Positions 26,609 through 36,372 are shown, counted from the first letter of the stretch. The stretch is 64,000 nucleotides of DNA from Lentisphaerae bacterium GWF2_57_35 (GCA_001804865.1 MHBK01000065.1:23424-87423), one strand, 5' to 3'. Notes: generated by a model from the sequence alone, not told the origin. A program made the numbers and translations.

Positions 26609-27697
26609 ATGTCGCATAAACTTACAGTCGATTTGGGAGATCGCTCCTATCCTATATATATGGGTCCGGGCTTGTTGGGCCGGTTGGGCGAACTCTGCAA
26701 AGGCCTCGGACGCGCGGAAACCTGCCTGCTGATTTCGGATAAAAACGTGGACCGGCTTCATGGGGAAGCCGCTGCGATGTCCTTGGAAAAAGCCGGTTTT
26801 TCGGTGTTGCGGGCGGCGGTTCCGGCCGGCGAGACTTCGAAGGGTCACGACCAGTTATGCGCCCTTTACGAACAGGCCGTCGAACATCGGCTCGATCGCT
26901 CGGCGCTGATTGTGGCCTTGGGCGGCGGGGTGGTCGGCGATCTGGCCGGTTACATGGCGGCGACCTATCTTCGCGGACTGCGTTTTGTGCAAGCGCCGAC
27001 GAGCCTGCTGGCGATGGTGGACAGCTCGGTGGGCGGCAAAACGGGCATTAATCTGCCGCAAGGGAAAAACCTGGTGGGCGCTTTCCATCAGCCGTCGCTG
27101 GTCCTGGCCGATACCGATACGCTGAAAACGCTGCCGAAGCGGGAGTATCTGTCGGGTTTGGCCGAAGTGGTGAAATACGGCATCATTCGCGACGCGGAAT
27201 TTTTCCAATGGTTGGAAAATCAGGGCGTGTCGTTGCGGGACCCGGCAGGGGGCGGCGTCGAAGAGCTGGTGGCCCGGTGCTGCGCCATCAAGGCGGAGGT
27301 AGTCGGCCTGGACGAGCGCGAAAGCGGTCTGCGGGCGATTTTAAATTTTGGGCATACGATGGGCCATGCGATCGAAAAGGTGGGCGGCTACGGCGCCTGG
27401 CTGCACGGCGAAGCGGTGGCGTTGGGCATGGCGTACGCCGTCCGGTTGTCCCAGACCGTGCGAGGCTTTCCGGCGGACGAGGCGGAGCGGGCGATGACGC
27501 TTATGCAGGAACTCGATTTGCCGGTGAAGCGTCCGGCCTACGATTGGCCCGAGCTGCGCAAGGCGATGGCGGTGGACAAGAAATCCTCTTCCTCGATTCC
27601 GCGGTTCGTGCTGGCGGACCGAATCGGTGCGGTCACGGTCGGCTGCGAAGTTTCAGAGGAAAAGCTGGAGGCGGTATGGAACGGCATGAAGTCATAA
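26609..27697 (+). CDS. aroB: 3-Dehydroquinate synthase
   Basis: 362 residues; second step of the shikimate pathway, turning DAHP into 3-dehydroquinate with NAD and a metal. Motifs: VPAGETSKGHDQL, GGGVVGDLAGYMAATYLRG, PTSLLAMVDSSVGGKTGIN, the metal ligands in GLAEVVKYGII (Glu), FGHTMGHAIE and LHGEAVALGM (His). Length normal. The ATG at 26609 is chosen by homology (MSHKLTVDLGDRSYPIYMG); a frame-open start at 26570 would add unconserved residues. Cytoplasmic. It may share a transcript with the two genes downstream. Confidence 0.96.
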   Translation: MSHKLTVDLGDRSYPIYMGPGLLGRLGELCKGLGRAETCLLISDKNVDRLHGEAAAMSLEKAGFSVLRAAVPAGETSKGHDQLCALYEQAVEHRLDRSALIVALGGGVVGDLAGYMAATYLRGLRFVQAPTSLLAMVDSSVGGKTGINLPQGKNLVGAFHQPSLVLADTDTLKTLPKREYLSGLAEVVKYGIIRDAEFFQWLENQGVSLRDPAGGGVEELVARCCAIKAEVVGLDERESGLRAILNFGHTMGHAIEKVGGYGAWLHGEAVALGMAYAVRLSQTVRGFPADEAERAMTLMQELDLPVKRPAYDWPELRKAMAVDKKSSSSIPRFVLADRIGAVTVGCEVSEEKLEAVWNGMKS

Positions 27698-27729
27698 CAA
27701 ATCCTTCGTGGACGTAAGGAGGCCCGGTT

Positions 27730-28332
27730 ATGTCGGCAGTCAGCGATACGATCGTCAAAGAATATTTCGAAAATCTCGGGTTCTTTGTCCGGCAGCCGCG
27801 AAAATACCAGGTGGTTGCCCGGCCCAAGCAGGCCGACGAGGAAATCGACCTGATGGTGTTCAATCCGGCCGTGAGCGAGCAGAGCATTCCGGAACAACCT
27901 CTATGGGGCTCGGCGGAGTTGCGGCACATCTCTCGCGCGGTGGTCGGCCTGCGCGGCTGGCACACGGAACGGTTCAGCCCGAAGATACTGGAGACCTCGC
28001 CCGAGATTTATCGCTTTGCCGGCGTGGAGGCCATGAAAATGGTCTCCGGAATCATGGGCGAGGGGCCGGTGGCGAAAATTCTCTGCCTGCCCGATTTGCC
28101 TGCTTCCAAGCCTTTGCGCAAAGCTACACTCGAAATTCTGAAATCCAAGGGCATCGACGGCGTGATCCTGTTCCGAACCATTTTGCTGGAATTGTCGGAA
28201 AGCGTGGATGCGCAAAAATCTTACGAGCGCTCGGATCTGTTGCAGACGCTGCGCATCCTGAAAAACTACGATTTGCTCAAGTATGGCCAGATGGATTTAT
28301 TCCGCATGAAACGGCGGACAAAGGACGAATGA
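27730..28332 (+). CDS. Hypothetical protein, possible nuclease-like fold
   Basis: 200 residues, with GGAGG before the ATG. The N-terminus (VKEYFENLGFFVRQPRKYQV ... DEEIDLMVFNP) resembles the start of PD-(D/E)XK-like proteins, where a variable 'E-x-D' pair follows the first helix, but I cannot find a convincing EXK. A middle segment IYRFAGVEAMKMVSGIMGEG and an amphipathic C-terminus (DLLQTLRILKNYDLLKYGQMDLF) follow. Co-oriented between aroB and dprA; its last 4 nt overlap dprA (ATGA), which implies coupling and perhaps a DNA-related task. Confidence 0.7.
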   Translation: MSAVSDTIVKEYFENLGFFVRQPRKYQVVARPKQADEEIDLMVFNPAVSEQSIPEQPLWGSAELRHISRAVVGLRGWHTERFSPKILETSPEIYRFAGVEAMKMVSGIMGEGPVAKILCLPDLPASKPLRKATLEILKSKGIDGVILFRTILLELSESVDAQKSYERSDLLQTLRILKNYDLLKYGQMDLFRMKRRTKDE

Positions 28333-29483
28333 CTCCCCGGGAAGCTTACATAGCCCTGAATATGATGGACAAGCTCGGTCCGGTCCGGGTTCGCGCCCTG
28401 ATCGAGACGCTGGGTTCGCCCGAGGCCATTTTTAGGGCGGGCAAGGACGACTTGATGAAGACGCCCGGCATCGGGGCGGAACTGGCGGGCCGCATCATGG
28501 ATCAGCAGGCGGATGCGGACCCGGCCGCCGAAGAAGAAAAAGCTGCGGCGCTGGGCGCGAAGATCGTCACGTTTCTCGACGAGGCTTATCCCTCGGCCCT
28601 GAAAAAGATTTACGATCCGCCTCTGGCCCTGTACGTATTGGGCACGCTGGATTCGCACGACAAGCATGCCTTGGCGATGGTCGGTACGCGGCATGCCACG
28701 CATTATGGGCTATCGGTGGCCGACCGGTTGGCGTATCAACTGGCCAAGTCCGGCTTCACGATCGTGAGCGGGCTGGCGCGGGGGATCGATACGGCAGCGC
28801 ACAAAGGCGCCTTGAAAGGCGGCGGTCGGACCCTGGCGGTATTAGGCAGCGCGCTCGACCAGCTTTATCCGCCCGAGAACAAGGAATTGGCCCGTACGAT
28901 TGCCGGGCAGGGCGCGGTGATCAGCGAATACTGCCTGGGACGCGCGCCGGATCGGACGACGTTTCCGTACCGGAACCGGGTGGTCAGCGGCCTGTCGATG
29001 GGCGTGGTGGTGGTCGAGGCCGGAATCTCGAGCGGCGCCATGAACACCGCCGATCAGGCGTTGGAGCAGGGGCGCAGCGTCATGGCCGTGCCGGGTCGAT
29101 TGGATTCGGCCGGCTCCAAGGGGCCTCATCGCCTCATCAAAAATGGCGCGCGTTTGGTGGAGGATGTCGAAGACGTTTTGCAGGAATTCGAATTCCTCGT
29201 GCCGCCTGAAACCAGGCAAAAGGCAAAGGATTTGGATTCGCGGCCGCAGGCGCCGTTGATGCCGGAGGAGCAAGCGGTTGTCCGGGCCTTGTGGGAAGAG
29301 CCGCTCGATGTCGATACGCTGATCCGGCGGTGCAATCTGACGGTGGCCCGCATCAGTACGCTGTTAATTGGGCTTGAAATGAAACGGGTTGTGCGTATGT
29401 TGCCGGGCCGGATTGTGAGATTGGCCGATGGACTCAAGGAGGCGGCGGGAGAGGCCTCCCGAGGGGATGGGAATGAGGAGTGA
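28329..29483 (+). CDS. dprA: DNA-processing protein A
   Basis: 384 residues. DprA loads RecA on incoming single-stranded DNA during transformation. An N-terminal helix-hairpin-helix region (LIETLGSPEAIFRAGKDDLMKTPGIGAELAGRI) is followed by the Rossmann-like DprA/Smf fold with ALAMVGTRHATHYG, IVSGLARGIDTAAHKGAL, and PYRNRVVSGLS. The end is a winged helix (LWEEPLDVDTLIRRCNLTVARISTLLIGLEMKRVVRMLPG), as in many DprA proteins. Start ATG overlaps the previous stop. No competence machinery is visible nearby. topA follows after 83 bp. Confidence 0.95.
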   Translation: MTPREAYIALNMMDKLGPVRVRALIETLGSPEAIFRAGKDDLMKTPGIGAELAGRIMDQQADADPAAEEEKAAALGAKIVTFLDEAYPSALKKIYDPPLALYVLGTLDSHDKHALAMVGTRHATHYGLSVADRLAYQLAKSGFTIVSGLARGIDTAAHKGALKGGGRTLAVLGSALDQLYPPENKELARTIAGQGAVISEYCLGRAPDRTTFPYRNRVVSGLSMGVVVVEAGISSGAMNTADQALEQGRSVMAVPGRLDSAGSKGPHRLIKNGARLVEDVEDVLQEFEFLVPPETRQKAKDLDSRPQAPLMPEEQAVVRALWEEPLDVDTLIRRCNLTVARISTLLIGLEMKRVVRMLPGRIVRLADGLKEAAGEASRGDGNEE

Positions 29484-29566
29484 TGGGTGGTGGAGAATTG
29501 GGAATGGGATATGTTGTTCCTTTCAACACTCCATGGGCTGGAAATAACTGACGAATGGAATGAATC

Positions 29567-32128
29567 ATGGGCAAGAAACTGGTTATCGTGGAATCGCCTG
29601 CCAAGGCAAAAACAATCAATAAAATCCTGGGCAAGGATTTCGTCGTCAAGGCCTCCATGGGTCATGTGCGGGATCTGCCGGAAAAGAATCTCGGCATCGA
29701 TGTCGAGAAGGATTTCAAACCTCAGTATGTCAACATTAAGACACGGGAGAAGGTGCTGAAGGAACTCCAGGAGCAGGCCGGGGATTGCGAAGCCGTCTTC
29801 CTGGCGCCCGACCCGGACCGCGAAGGGGAAGCCATTGCCTGGCATCTGCGCGAAGCGCTGAAGAAAAAAGTGGCGCTCGACCGGTTTTTCCGGGTGACCT
29901 ACAACGAAATCACGGAGCCGGCGATTCGCAAGGCGTTCAGCAATCCCGGCCAGATCGATCAGAAGCGGGTCGACTCCCAGCAAGCGCGCCGGGTGTTGGA
30001 CCGTCTGGTGGGGTATAAGGTCAGTCCGTTGTTGTGGCGCCGGATTCGCGGCGCGTCCAGCGCGGGGCGCGTTCAGTCGGTCGCCTTGCGGCTGGTGTGC
30101 GAGCGCGAGCAGTCCATTTTGAATTTCAAGCCCGAGGAGTTCTGGCTGTTGGGGGCCAAGGTGCGCAAGCAAGTCGCGCCGCTCGATCCTTTCGAAATCC
30201 GCCTGGCGAAAATCAACAGCGACAAGGCGGAGATCAAAACCTCGGAGCAGGCTGCCAAGGTCCGGCAGGATCTGGAAGGCCGGTCCCTGAAGGTCGCCGC
30301 GATCGTCCAGCGGGAAATCTCGAAAAAAGCCATGCCGCCGTACATCACCAGCACGCTGCAACAGGCGGCTTCGAGCTGGTTTGGCCTCGCGCCGGCCCAG
30401 ACGATGCGCATTGCCCAAAAGCTGTATGAAGGCGTGGATTTCGGCCAGGGGCACGTCGGTTTGATCACCTACATGCGTACCGATTCCGTGGCCGTTTCCC
30501 AGGAGGCGCAAAGCGCCTGCCGCGAGTATGTCCGCCAGACCTACGGCGAGGAATACGTGCCGGAGAAACCCAACTTTTTCAAGAGCCGCTCCAGCGCGCA
30601 GGAGGCCCACGAGGCCATCCGCCCGACCGACGTCAACCGCATGCCTGAAAAGCTGACCGGCGTCCTGGAACCCGAGGAGCTGAAGCTGTACCGATTGATC
30701 TGGCAGCGGTTTGTCGCCAGCCAGATGACTCCCGCCCGGATTGCCCAGCGCACGGCGGAAGTAACGGCCGCCCCGCCCGCGGGCCAGACCGATACCTACC
30801 TGTTCCGCGCCAGCGCTTCGGAAGTGGTGTTCCCCGGTTACATGAAAGTGGCCGGCGTCGAGGAAAAGAAAAAGGACGAAAACGGCGAGGAAATCGACCG
30901 GCTTCCTCCGTTGGCCGAAGGCGAAGGCCTCGATTGCCTGGAATGGCTCAGCCAGCAGAAGTTTACCCAGCCGCCGGCGCGCTTTACCGAAGCCTCGCTG
31001 GTCAAGGCTCTGGAAGAAAATGGTGTCGGCCGCCCCAGCACCTACGCGCAGATTCTTTCCACGCTCATCAATCGGCAATATGTCGAAAAGGAAAAACGCG
31101 CCCTCAAGCCCACGGGGCTCGGGATGAACGTCAACGAATTTCTCGTCTCCAACCTGAACGAGCTGTTCGACGTCAAGTTCACCGCCGGCATGGAAGAGGC
31201 CCTCGACGAAATCGAGAAGGGCTCCATCGAGTGGACCGGCATGTTGAAGGATTTCTACGAAAAATTCCTCGGCTGGATGGCCCAGGCGAAGGGCCCCGAC
31301 GCCAATCCGGAAATGGTCCGGCGGTTGCTCGACCTGACCGGGACGATCCACGAATGGGCGCCCGAAACGAAACGCGGAAAAAGGACCTACAGCGATCCAA
31401 CCTTCTGCGAGTCGGTGAAAAAGCAGCTCGACGAAGCCGCCAAGCCGATTTCGGAGCGCCAGGTGGACGCCTTGAAGTTGATCTTGGCGCGTTACAAAGC
31501 CCAAATTCCCTCGATGGATGACGCCCTGATCGAGGAACTGGGTCTGAAGAACGCCATGGTCCGTCAAGCCGAAGCGGCGGAGCCGCCGCGTCCGGAGACC
31601 CTCCGCAAGCTGGAGGTCATGAAGAACGTCAAATTCAACGAGCCCCGGACGGTCGGCAAGAAAGTCTATGACGACGCCGTCTTTTTCGCGTCCTTGCGCG
31701 ATCAGGTGCAGGGGAATAAGCGGCTTTCGCCCAACCAGATCGTGTATCTCGACCGGTTAGTGATGAAATATTCCGATCAGATTCCAGGGTTCGAGAGCAT
31801 GACCGCGGAATTGGGCCTCGCCGCCGCCGAGCAACGCGACGATCAGGTCAGCGGGCCTTTGCTGGAACTGATGAAGCAGATCAAGGAATGGAAGCCGGCC
31901 GTTATGCGCGGCAAGCGCGAATGGGACGACAAGAAATTCTACGAATCGCTGGCCCGTCAGTTTGCCCAGCGCAAGCAGCTTTCCATCAAGCAGCTTGCCT
32001 CGCTGAAGAAGCTGATCTCCCGCTATTCGGCTCAAATCGAGAACTACGAGCAGGCAGCGGAGCAATATGCCCTGCCGCCGGCGAAGAAAAAGGCCGCTGC
32101 GGCCGAAAAGTCGGATGAAACCATATGA
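29567..32128 (+). CDS. topA: DNA topoisomerase I (type IA) with a repeat-type C-terminus
   Basis: 853 residues; relaxes negative supercoils. Toprim domain VESPAKAKTINKILG and DPDREGEAIAWHLRE near the start, and the catalytic tyrosine in GLITYMRTDSVAVS near residue 303. The usual C-terminal four-cysteine zinc fingers are absent. Instead, from about residue 580, there are three copies of a roughly 75-residue repeat with the pattern KRGKRxYxDxxFxESL...LSxxQxxALKxLxxRYxxQI. The chain ends in a Lys/Ala-rich tail. The recombinase gene follows with an ATGA overlap, so the two are co-translated. Confidence 0.95.
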   Translation: MGKKLVIVESPAKAKTINKILGKDFVVKASMGHVRDLPEKNLGIDVEKDFKPQYVNIKTREKVLKELQEQAGDCEAVFLAPDPDREGEAIAWHLREALKKKVALDRFFRVTYNEITEPAIRKAFSNPGQIDQKRVDSQQARRVLDRLVGYKVSPLLWRRIRGASSAGRVQSVALRLVCEREQSILNFKPEEFWLLGAKVRKQVAPLDPFEIRLAKINSDKAEIKTSEQAAKVRQDLEGRSLKVAAIVQREISKKAMPPYITSTLQQAASSWFGLAPAQTMRIAQKLYEGVDFGQGHVGLITYMRTDSVAVSQEAQSACREYVRQTYGEEYVPEKPNFFKSRSSAQEAHEAIRPTDVNRMPEKLTGVLEPEELKLYRLIWQRFVASQMTPARIAQRTAEVTAAPPAGQTDTYLFRASASEVVFPGYMKVAGVEEKKKDENGEEIDRLPPLAEGEGLDCLEWLSQQKFTQPPARFTEASLVKALEENGVGRPSTYAQILSTLINRQYVEKEKRALKPTGLGMNVNEFLVSNLNELFDVKFTAGMEEALDEIEKGSIEWTGMLKDFYEKFLGWMAQAKGPDANPEMVRRLLDLTGTIHEWAPETKRGKRTYSDPTFCESVKKQLDEAAKPISERQVDALKLILARYKAQIPSMDDALIEELGLKNAMVRQAEAAEPPRPETLRKLEVMKNVKFNEPRTVGKKVYDDAVFFASLRDQVQGNKRLSPNQIVYLDRLVMKYSDQIPGFESMTAELGLAAAEQRDDQVSGPLLELMKQIKEWKPAVMRGKREWDDKKFYESLARQFAQRKQLSIKQLASLKKLISRYSAQIENYEQAAEQYALPPAKKKAAAAEKSDETI

Positions 32129-33105
32129 CGGACGAGCCTCTCGAAACCGCAGACGATCCGGCCATTGCGCACTTTGTCCGGTATATGCGGGGCGAGCGGA
32201 ACGCCTCGGATCACACGATCTCGAATTACCTGCTCGATATCCGGCAGTTCGTCCGGCAGAAATGGGGCGAGACCGCGCGTCCGCCTTATGTGTGGAAGGA
32301 GCCCGATCGTTTTGCCGCCCGCCGATTTCTGGCGGGCATTCAAAAGAGCGGAGCCTCTCCGGCCACCACCGGGCGCAAGATGTCGAGCCTTCGGTCGTTC
32401 TTCAAGTTCATGGTTCGCGAGGACTATATCGGCGCCAATCCCTTCACCGGATTGCTGATGCCCAAACGGGCGAAGCGGCTGCCGAAGGTCATGTCCATCG
32501 ACGAAGTCTCGCGCCTGTTGGACGCCCCGTTGAAAATGGATTCGCCCGACGCGGGTCCCGACCATCCGGCGGGCCGGCTATGGAACGATTATGCGAAGGC
32601 CCGCGACCGGGCAATTCTGGAATTGCTTTATAGCTCGGGCATGCGAATTGCGGAATTGACTACCCTGGTCGACGATCGCGTCGATTACATTGCCGGCGTG
32701 GTCAAGGTGCGCGGCAAAGGCAAGAAAGAACGGCTTTGTCCGGTGGGGCGTCCCGCCGCCAAAGCCTTGCGCGAAGCCCTGGAGCTGCGAACGCTTTTAT
32801 GGTCCGCCCTGGGGCGGAGCGGAAAACCGCCGGCCCTGTTTCTTAACAAACATGGCGGCAAGCTGACCTCCCGCTCCATTGAGAGAATGATGAAAAAATA
32901 TCTGGCATACGCCGGATTAAATTCTAATCTATCGCCTCACGCGTTGCGGCACAGTTTTGCGACCCATCTGCTGGATGCGGGCGCCGATCTGCGGAGCGTC
33001 CAGGAGTTGCTGGGCCATGCCAGCCTTTCGACGACGCAAATATATACGCATGTGACGGTGGAAAAATTGAAGCAGGTTTACGAGAAGGCTCATCCGAGAG
33101 CGTAG
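32125..33105 (+). CDS. XerC/XerD-type tyrosine recombinase
   Basis: 326 residues. N-terminal SAM-like core-binding domain (FVRYMRGERNASDHTISNYLLDIRQF) and a C-terminal catalytic domain with the full set: Arg in LYSSGMRIAELTTL, Lys in VRGKGKKERLCPV, HALRHSFATHLL (His-x-x-Arg), LGHASLSTTQIYTHVT (His and Tyr nucleophile). Resolves chromosome dimers at dif with a partner subunit. Coupled to topA. XerC or XerD cannot be settled from one sequence. Confidence 0.93.
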   Translation: MTDEPLETADDPAIAHFVRYMRGERNASDHTISNYLLDIRQFVRQKWGETARPPYVWKEPDRFAARRFLAGIQKSGASPATTGRKMSSLRSFFKFMVREDYIGANPFTGLLMPKRAKRLPKVMSIDEVSRLLDAPLKMDSPDAGPDHPAGRLWNDYAKARDRAILELLYSSGMRIAELTTLVDDRVDYIAGVVKVRGKGKKERLCPVGRPAAKALREALELRTLLWSALGRSGKPPALFLNKHGGKLTSRSIERMMKKYLAYAGLNSNLSPHALRHSFATHLLDAGADLRSVQELLGHASLSTTQIYTHVTVEKLKQVYEKAHPRA

Positions 33106-33181
33106 TCCGCTTTCGTCAGGCCGTAAGCCGGGAATCAAGGAGGGGACTTTTCAAGTCCCGTTTGGAAAGTCTTAAGGCATT

Positions 33182-34480
33182 ATGATTTGGTTTGTTTACA
33201 ATTTATTGTTTCCGATCGGCTTCATGCTGTTTCTGCCGTACTTCCTGCTGCGTATGAGGCGGCGCGGCGGCTATGCCCGGAATTTCGGCCAGCGTTTGGG
33301 GCGCTACAGCCCGGAGATTCACGCCAAACTGGCGGAAGGCGGGCGCATCTGGCTTCACGCGGTCAGCGTGGGGGAGGTCTTCGTTGCCCTTCAATTCATG
33401 GAAGGCTTGAGGGCGAAGCATCCGGACGTCCGGTTCATTCTCTCGACCACGACTTCGACCGGCTATGCGCTGGCGGAGAAGAAGCGTAATCCGTTGGATG
33501 TGTTGATCTATTTCCCAGTCGATTTCATTCCGGTCATGCGTCGGGTGCTGGACCTGGCCCGCCCCCGGGCGGTGTTGCTGGTGGAATGCGAGTTTTGGCC
33601 CAATTTTATCCGGATGGCTCATCAGCGGAATATTCCCGTGGCCTTGATCAACGGGCGGATCTCGGCTCGCTCGTTCAAGGGCTACCACCGGTTACGATTT
33701 TTCGCGAGGCCGTTGCTCCGGTGTCTGGACATACTTTGCGCGCAAAGCACCGCGGACGCACAACGTCTGATCGACTTGGGCGTGTCGCCGGAAAAGGTGA
33801 AGGTGTTGGGCAGCGCCAAGTACGATATTCTTCCGCCCGAAGCAGACGCCGAACGTCATGCCCGGCAATTGCTGGAGGCGGCGGGTATCGGCGCTTCAGA
33901 CCGCGTTTTGCTTGGCGGTTCGACTTGGTCGGGCGAGGAAGCCGTGCTGCTGGATTTGTTTAAGGAAGTGCGGACGCAATTCCCTGACTTAGTCCTGGTG
34001 CTGGCGCCCCGCCATGTGGAACGAACTCCGGCGGTTTTGGAGGAGATTGGTCAGCGGGGATTGCAGGTGTTGCGCCGGTCCCAGCTTTCAGGCGCTTCGA
34101 CCGCCGCCCGGCGTCCCGATGTGCTTTTGGTGGATACCACGGGCGAACTGAAGAATTTGTACACCTGCGCCACGGCGATTTTTGTGGGGAAGAGCCTGAC
34201 GCAGAAGGGCGGACAAAACATCATCGAGCCGGCCATTTGCGGCAAGGCTGTGGTCGTCGGGCCGCACATGGAAAATTTTCCGGCGATCACGGAAGAGTTC
34301 CGTGAAGCCTCGGCCTTTGTTCAAGTCAAGGATGCCTCGGAGCTGAAGACGGTTCTGCTTCGCTTGCTTGAAGACCGCCCAGCCCGGGAAGCCATGGGGC
34401 AACGAGCTACGGAATTGATCCGGAAAAAAGCCGGCGCCGTGAAAGCCACCGTCGAGCTCCTGGAGCCGATGGTTTCCTGA
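33182..34480 (+). CDS. waaA: 3-Deoxy-D-manno-octulosonic acid transferase
   Basis: 432 residues. Adds KDO to lipid A on the inner face of the cytoplasmic membrane, so the organism makes LPS. An N-terminal hydrophobic anchor (FVYNLLFPIGFMLFLPYFLL) is followed by the GT-B donor/acceptor halves: LHAVSVGEVFVA, DFIPVMRRVLDLARPRAVLLVECEFWPNFI, GGSTWSGEEAVLLDLFKEV, and FVGKSLTQKGGQNIIEPAICGKAVVVGPHMENF. Normal family length. A short GGGACTT/AAGTCCC hairpin at 33144-33160 precedes it and may insulate it from the recombinase gene. Confidence 0.95.
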   Translation: MIWFVYNLLFPIGFMLFLPYFLLRMRRRGGYARNFGQRLGRYSPEIHAKLAEGGRIWLHAVSVGEVFVALQFMEGLRAKHPDVRFILSTTTSTGYALAEKKRNPLDVLIYFPVDFIPVMRRVLDLARPRAVLLVECEFWPNFIRMAHQRNIPVALINGRISARSFKGYHRLRFFARPLLRCLDILCAQSTADAQRLIDLGVSPEKVKVLGSAKYDILPPEADAERHARQLLEAAGIGASDRVLLGGSTWSGEEAVLLDLFKEVRTQFPDLVLVLAPRHVERTPAVLEEIGQRGLQVLRRSQLSGASTAARRPDVLLVDTTGELKNLYTCATAIFVGKSLTQKGGQNIIEPAICGKAVVVGPHMENFPAITEEFREASAFVQVKDASELKTVLLRLLEDRPAREAMGQRATELIRKKAGAVKATVELLEPMVS

Positions 34481-34583
34481 CCGTCCGCCCGTTTCATCCA
34501 ACTAGCTGTCGTTACGCCCTCGTTTGGGCCGCTTCTGTACAGAACGAGCCGATTGTCGTATGTTCATCGTACGGAGCCTATTT

Positions 34584-35702
34584 ATGAACACCATGTTCGT
34601 CAAAAAAGGCATTTGTCAGGCCTTATATGCTTACGACATCGGGCTGTCCGTCGATTTGGCGAAATGCCGGAAATTAGTGTCTGCGCTGGCCCCGGATTCA
34701 TCCATCCGGCATAACCGGCATGTTCCGAAATACTTTGATTACAATCCACCCCCGCTATTGGTTACCCAGACGGGCGAATCGCTTAAGATCGGGCATTTCA
34801 AGACGGTCCCGACCGTCGATATCCTGATCAACGATTACGGCGGAGTCTCCATCAGCTACACCATACCGATCAGCGGCGGGTTGGAGGTTCTTCGCTCGCT
34901 CAGCATGGAATTGCATTCCGGCGCCGAACTCCTGCGCGATTCCCGCAAGCGGGTCGAGAAGTTGCTCAAACTCATTAGCCCCGGCGTGGAGAAGCCGGAG
35001 ATTGCCTCCATCGATGAAGACTACGCGGTCTATCAAATCGAGGAATACGATGCTTCTTGCGACACCGCCGATTTGCCCCGGGTGTTCGCGCAGGAATTTG
35101 CTCAGATTCTTAGAGCCGAGACGGCTCTCTTGTCCGAGCAGGAAATATCCGATGCCATGACCTGTCGGATTTCCTACGAGCCCAACGATGTCACCCTTAT
35201 CGACTGGAATGCGGCGATGATCTTCGACCGCGATGCGGAAGATATTCGTCTCGTGTTGGAATTCGCCAATATCGAATTGCTGGAAGTGCGATTGCTGGAC
35301 CGGCAATTGGATCAGTCGTTGGATCGCTCGTACCAAGTCCTCTCCAAAGGCACCTGGCATCCGTTTCGCGGGTTTCGTCCGTCCCATGATCTGCGCGTTA
35401 TTTCGCAAATGCAGATGGACGGCGCCGTGCTGTTCGAGCGGGTCAGCAATGCGCTGAAACTGCTGGGCGATCAGTATCTGGCCCGCGTTTACCGGTTGGC
35501 GGCCCAGCGCTTCCACCTGGCCGAATGGAACTCGGGCATTTTGCGGAAACTGGAGGCCATCGACAGCCTCTACGAAAAAATGAACGACCGCAACGCCACT
35601 CTGCGTCTCGAAATTTTAGAGTGGATCGTCATCATTCTTATCGCGCTTGAAATCGTCATGCCGTTTATGGGCAAGTTCTCCCTGGGTATCCTTGGCCATT
35701 AA
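34584..35702 (+). CDS. RMD1/DUF155-family membrane-anchored protein
   Basis: 372 residues from the ATG at 34584 (CGGAG 8 nt upstream); in-frame starts at 34524 and 34560 lack a site. Alternating beta-alpha pattern in the body, then a basic-acidic coiled region (AIDSLYEKMNDRNATLRLEILEW) running into one C-terminal membrane helix (WIVIILIALEIVMPFMGKFSLGIL). This tail-anchored layout is that of the RMD1/SIF2 (DUF155) family, known from yeast mitochondria and bacteria; the biochemical function is unknown. Monocistronic by position. Confidence 0.78.
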   Translation: MNTMFVKKGICQALYAYDIGLSVDLAKCRKLVSALAPDSSIRHNRHVPKYFDYNPPPLLVTQTGESLKIGHFKTVPTVDILINDYGGVSISYTIPISGGLEVLRSLSMELHSGAELLRDSRKRVEKLLKLISPGVEKPEIASIDEDYAVYQIEEYDASCDTADLPRVFAQEFAQILRAETALLSEQEISDAMTCRISYEPNDVTLIDWNAAMIFDRDAEDIRLVLEFANIELLEVRLLDRQLDQSLDRSYQVLSKGTWHPFRGFRPSHDLRVISQMQMDGAVLFERVSNALKLLGDQYLARVYRLAAQRFHLAEWNSGILRKLEAIDSLYEKMNDRNATLRLEILEWIVIILIALEIVMPFMGKFSLGILGH

Positions 35703-35782
35703 GAACCTATTTCTAAGGGAATGACCGATAGGCCGTTGACCGAATATAGCTGACCATGACGCCGCAAATAGGAGGACATCCT

Positions 35783-36325
35783 ATGAAAACATGTGCGGCG
35801 ATATTCCGGCTTCAACTTGTGTTGTCCGCCATCTTCTTTTTGACGGGTTGCGCTCTGCTCGATATCCCTCCGAATCTTAAGGCGCGGATTTCAAAGGACA
35901 TTCGTTTTCAAGATGTGTTGCGCGACGCCGAAGCCTTCAAGGGGCGAACGGTGATGTGGGGCGGCCAGATTGTGAAGGTGACCCATGCGAAAGACGGCTC
36001 CTACGCAGAAATTCTCCAAATTCCCCTTACGTGGGAAGGCAGCCCTACGTATTCGGATGCTTCGGAGGGTCGCTATCTGGTGGTGTTCAAGCAGTATCTC
36101 GATGCAGAAGTCTATCGTCCCAGGCGAAAAGTCACCATCGTGGGAGAGGTGCTCGGCAGGACGGACAAACCCATTCAGGATGATTCCGTGGAATATTCGT
36201 ATCCGTTGATTTCCGGCGAATACATCCGTTTGTGGCCGCGGACGTATCGACGGCGCTGCTATTCCACCTGGGACTCGAATCCCAGGAGGTACTATTATTG
36301 GGAACCGCTATACGAGGACGAGTAG
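35783..36325 (+). CDS. Slp-family outer membrane lipoprotein
   Basis: 180 residues; TAGGAGG before the ATG at 35783. The signal peptide ends in a lipobox, FLTGC, so the cysteine at about residue 23 is lipidated. The body has FKGRTVMWGGQIVKVTHAKDGSYAEILQIPL and YLVVFKQYLDAEVYRPRRKVTIVGEVLG, matching the Slp (starvation-inducible lipoprotein) family. A Tyr/Arg-rich end (RRRCYSTWDSNPRRYYYW) is unusual. Located upstream of the RND operon but separated by 303 bp and a palindrome, so probably its own unit. Confidence 0.88.
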   Translation: MKTCAAIFRLQLVLSAIFFLTGCALLDIPPNLKARISKDIRFQDVLRDAEAFKGRTVMWGGQIVKVTHAKDGSYAEILQIPLTWEGSPTYSDASEGRYLVVFKQYLDAEVYRPRRKVTIVGEVLGRTDKPIQDDSVEYSYPLISGEYIRLWPRTYRRRCYSTWDSNPRRYYYWEPLYEDE

Positions 36326-36372
36326 CCTGCGATTTTTTTGCCAGCCGCTCTGCTAACCCGGATTGCTCAGAT

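Noticed and set aside
29126..31567. An 813-codon frame opposite dprA and topA
   Set aside because: Spans two well-identified genes on the other strand; no domain.
33144..33160. Intrinsic terminator after the Xer-type recombinase gene
   Set aside because: GGGACTT-TTC-AAGTCCC is a short stem without a T tract; not strong enough to call.
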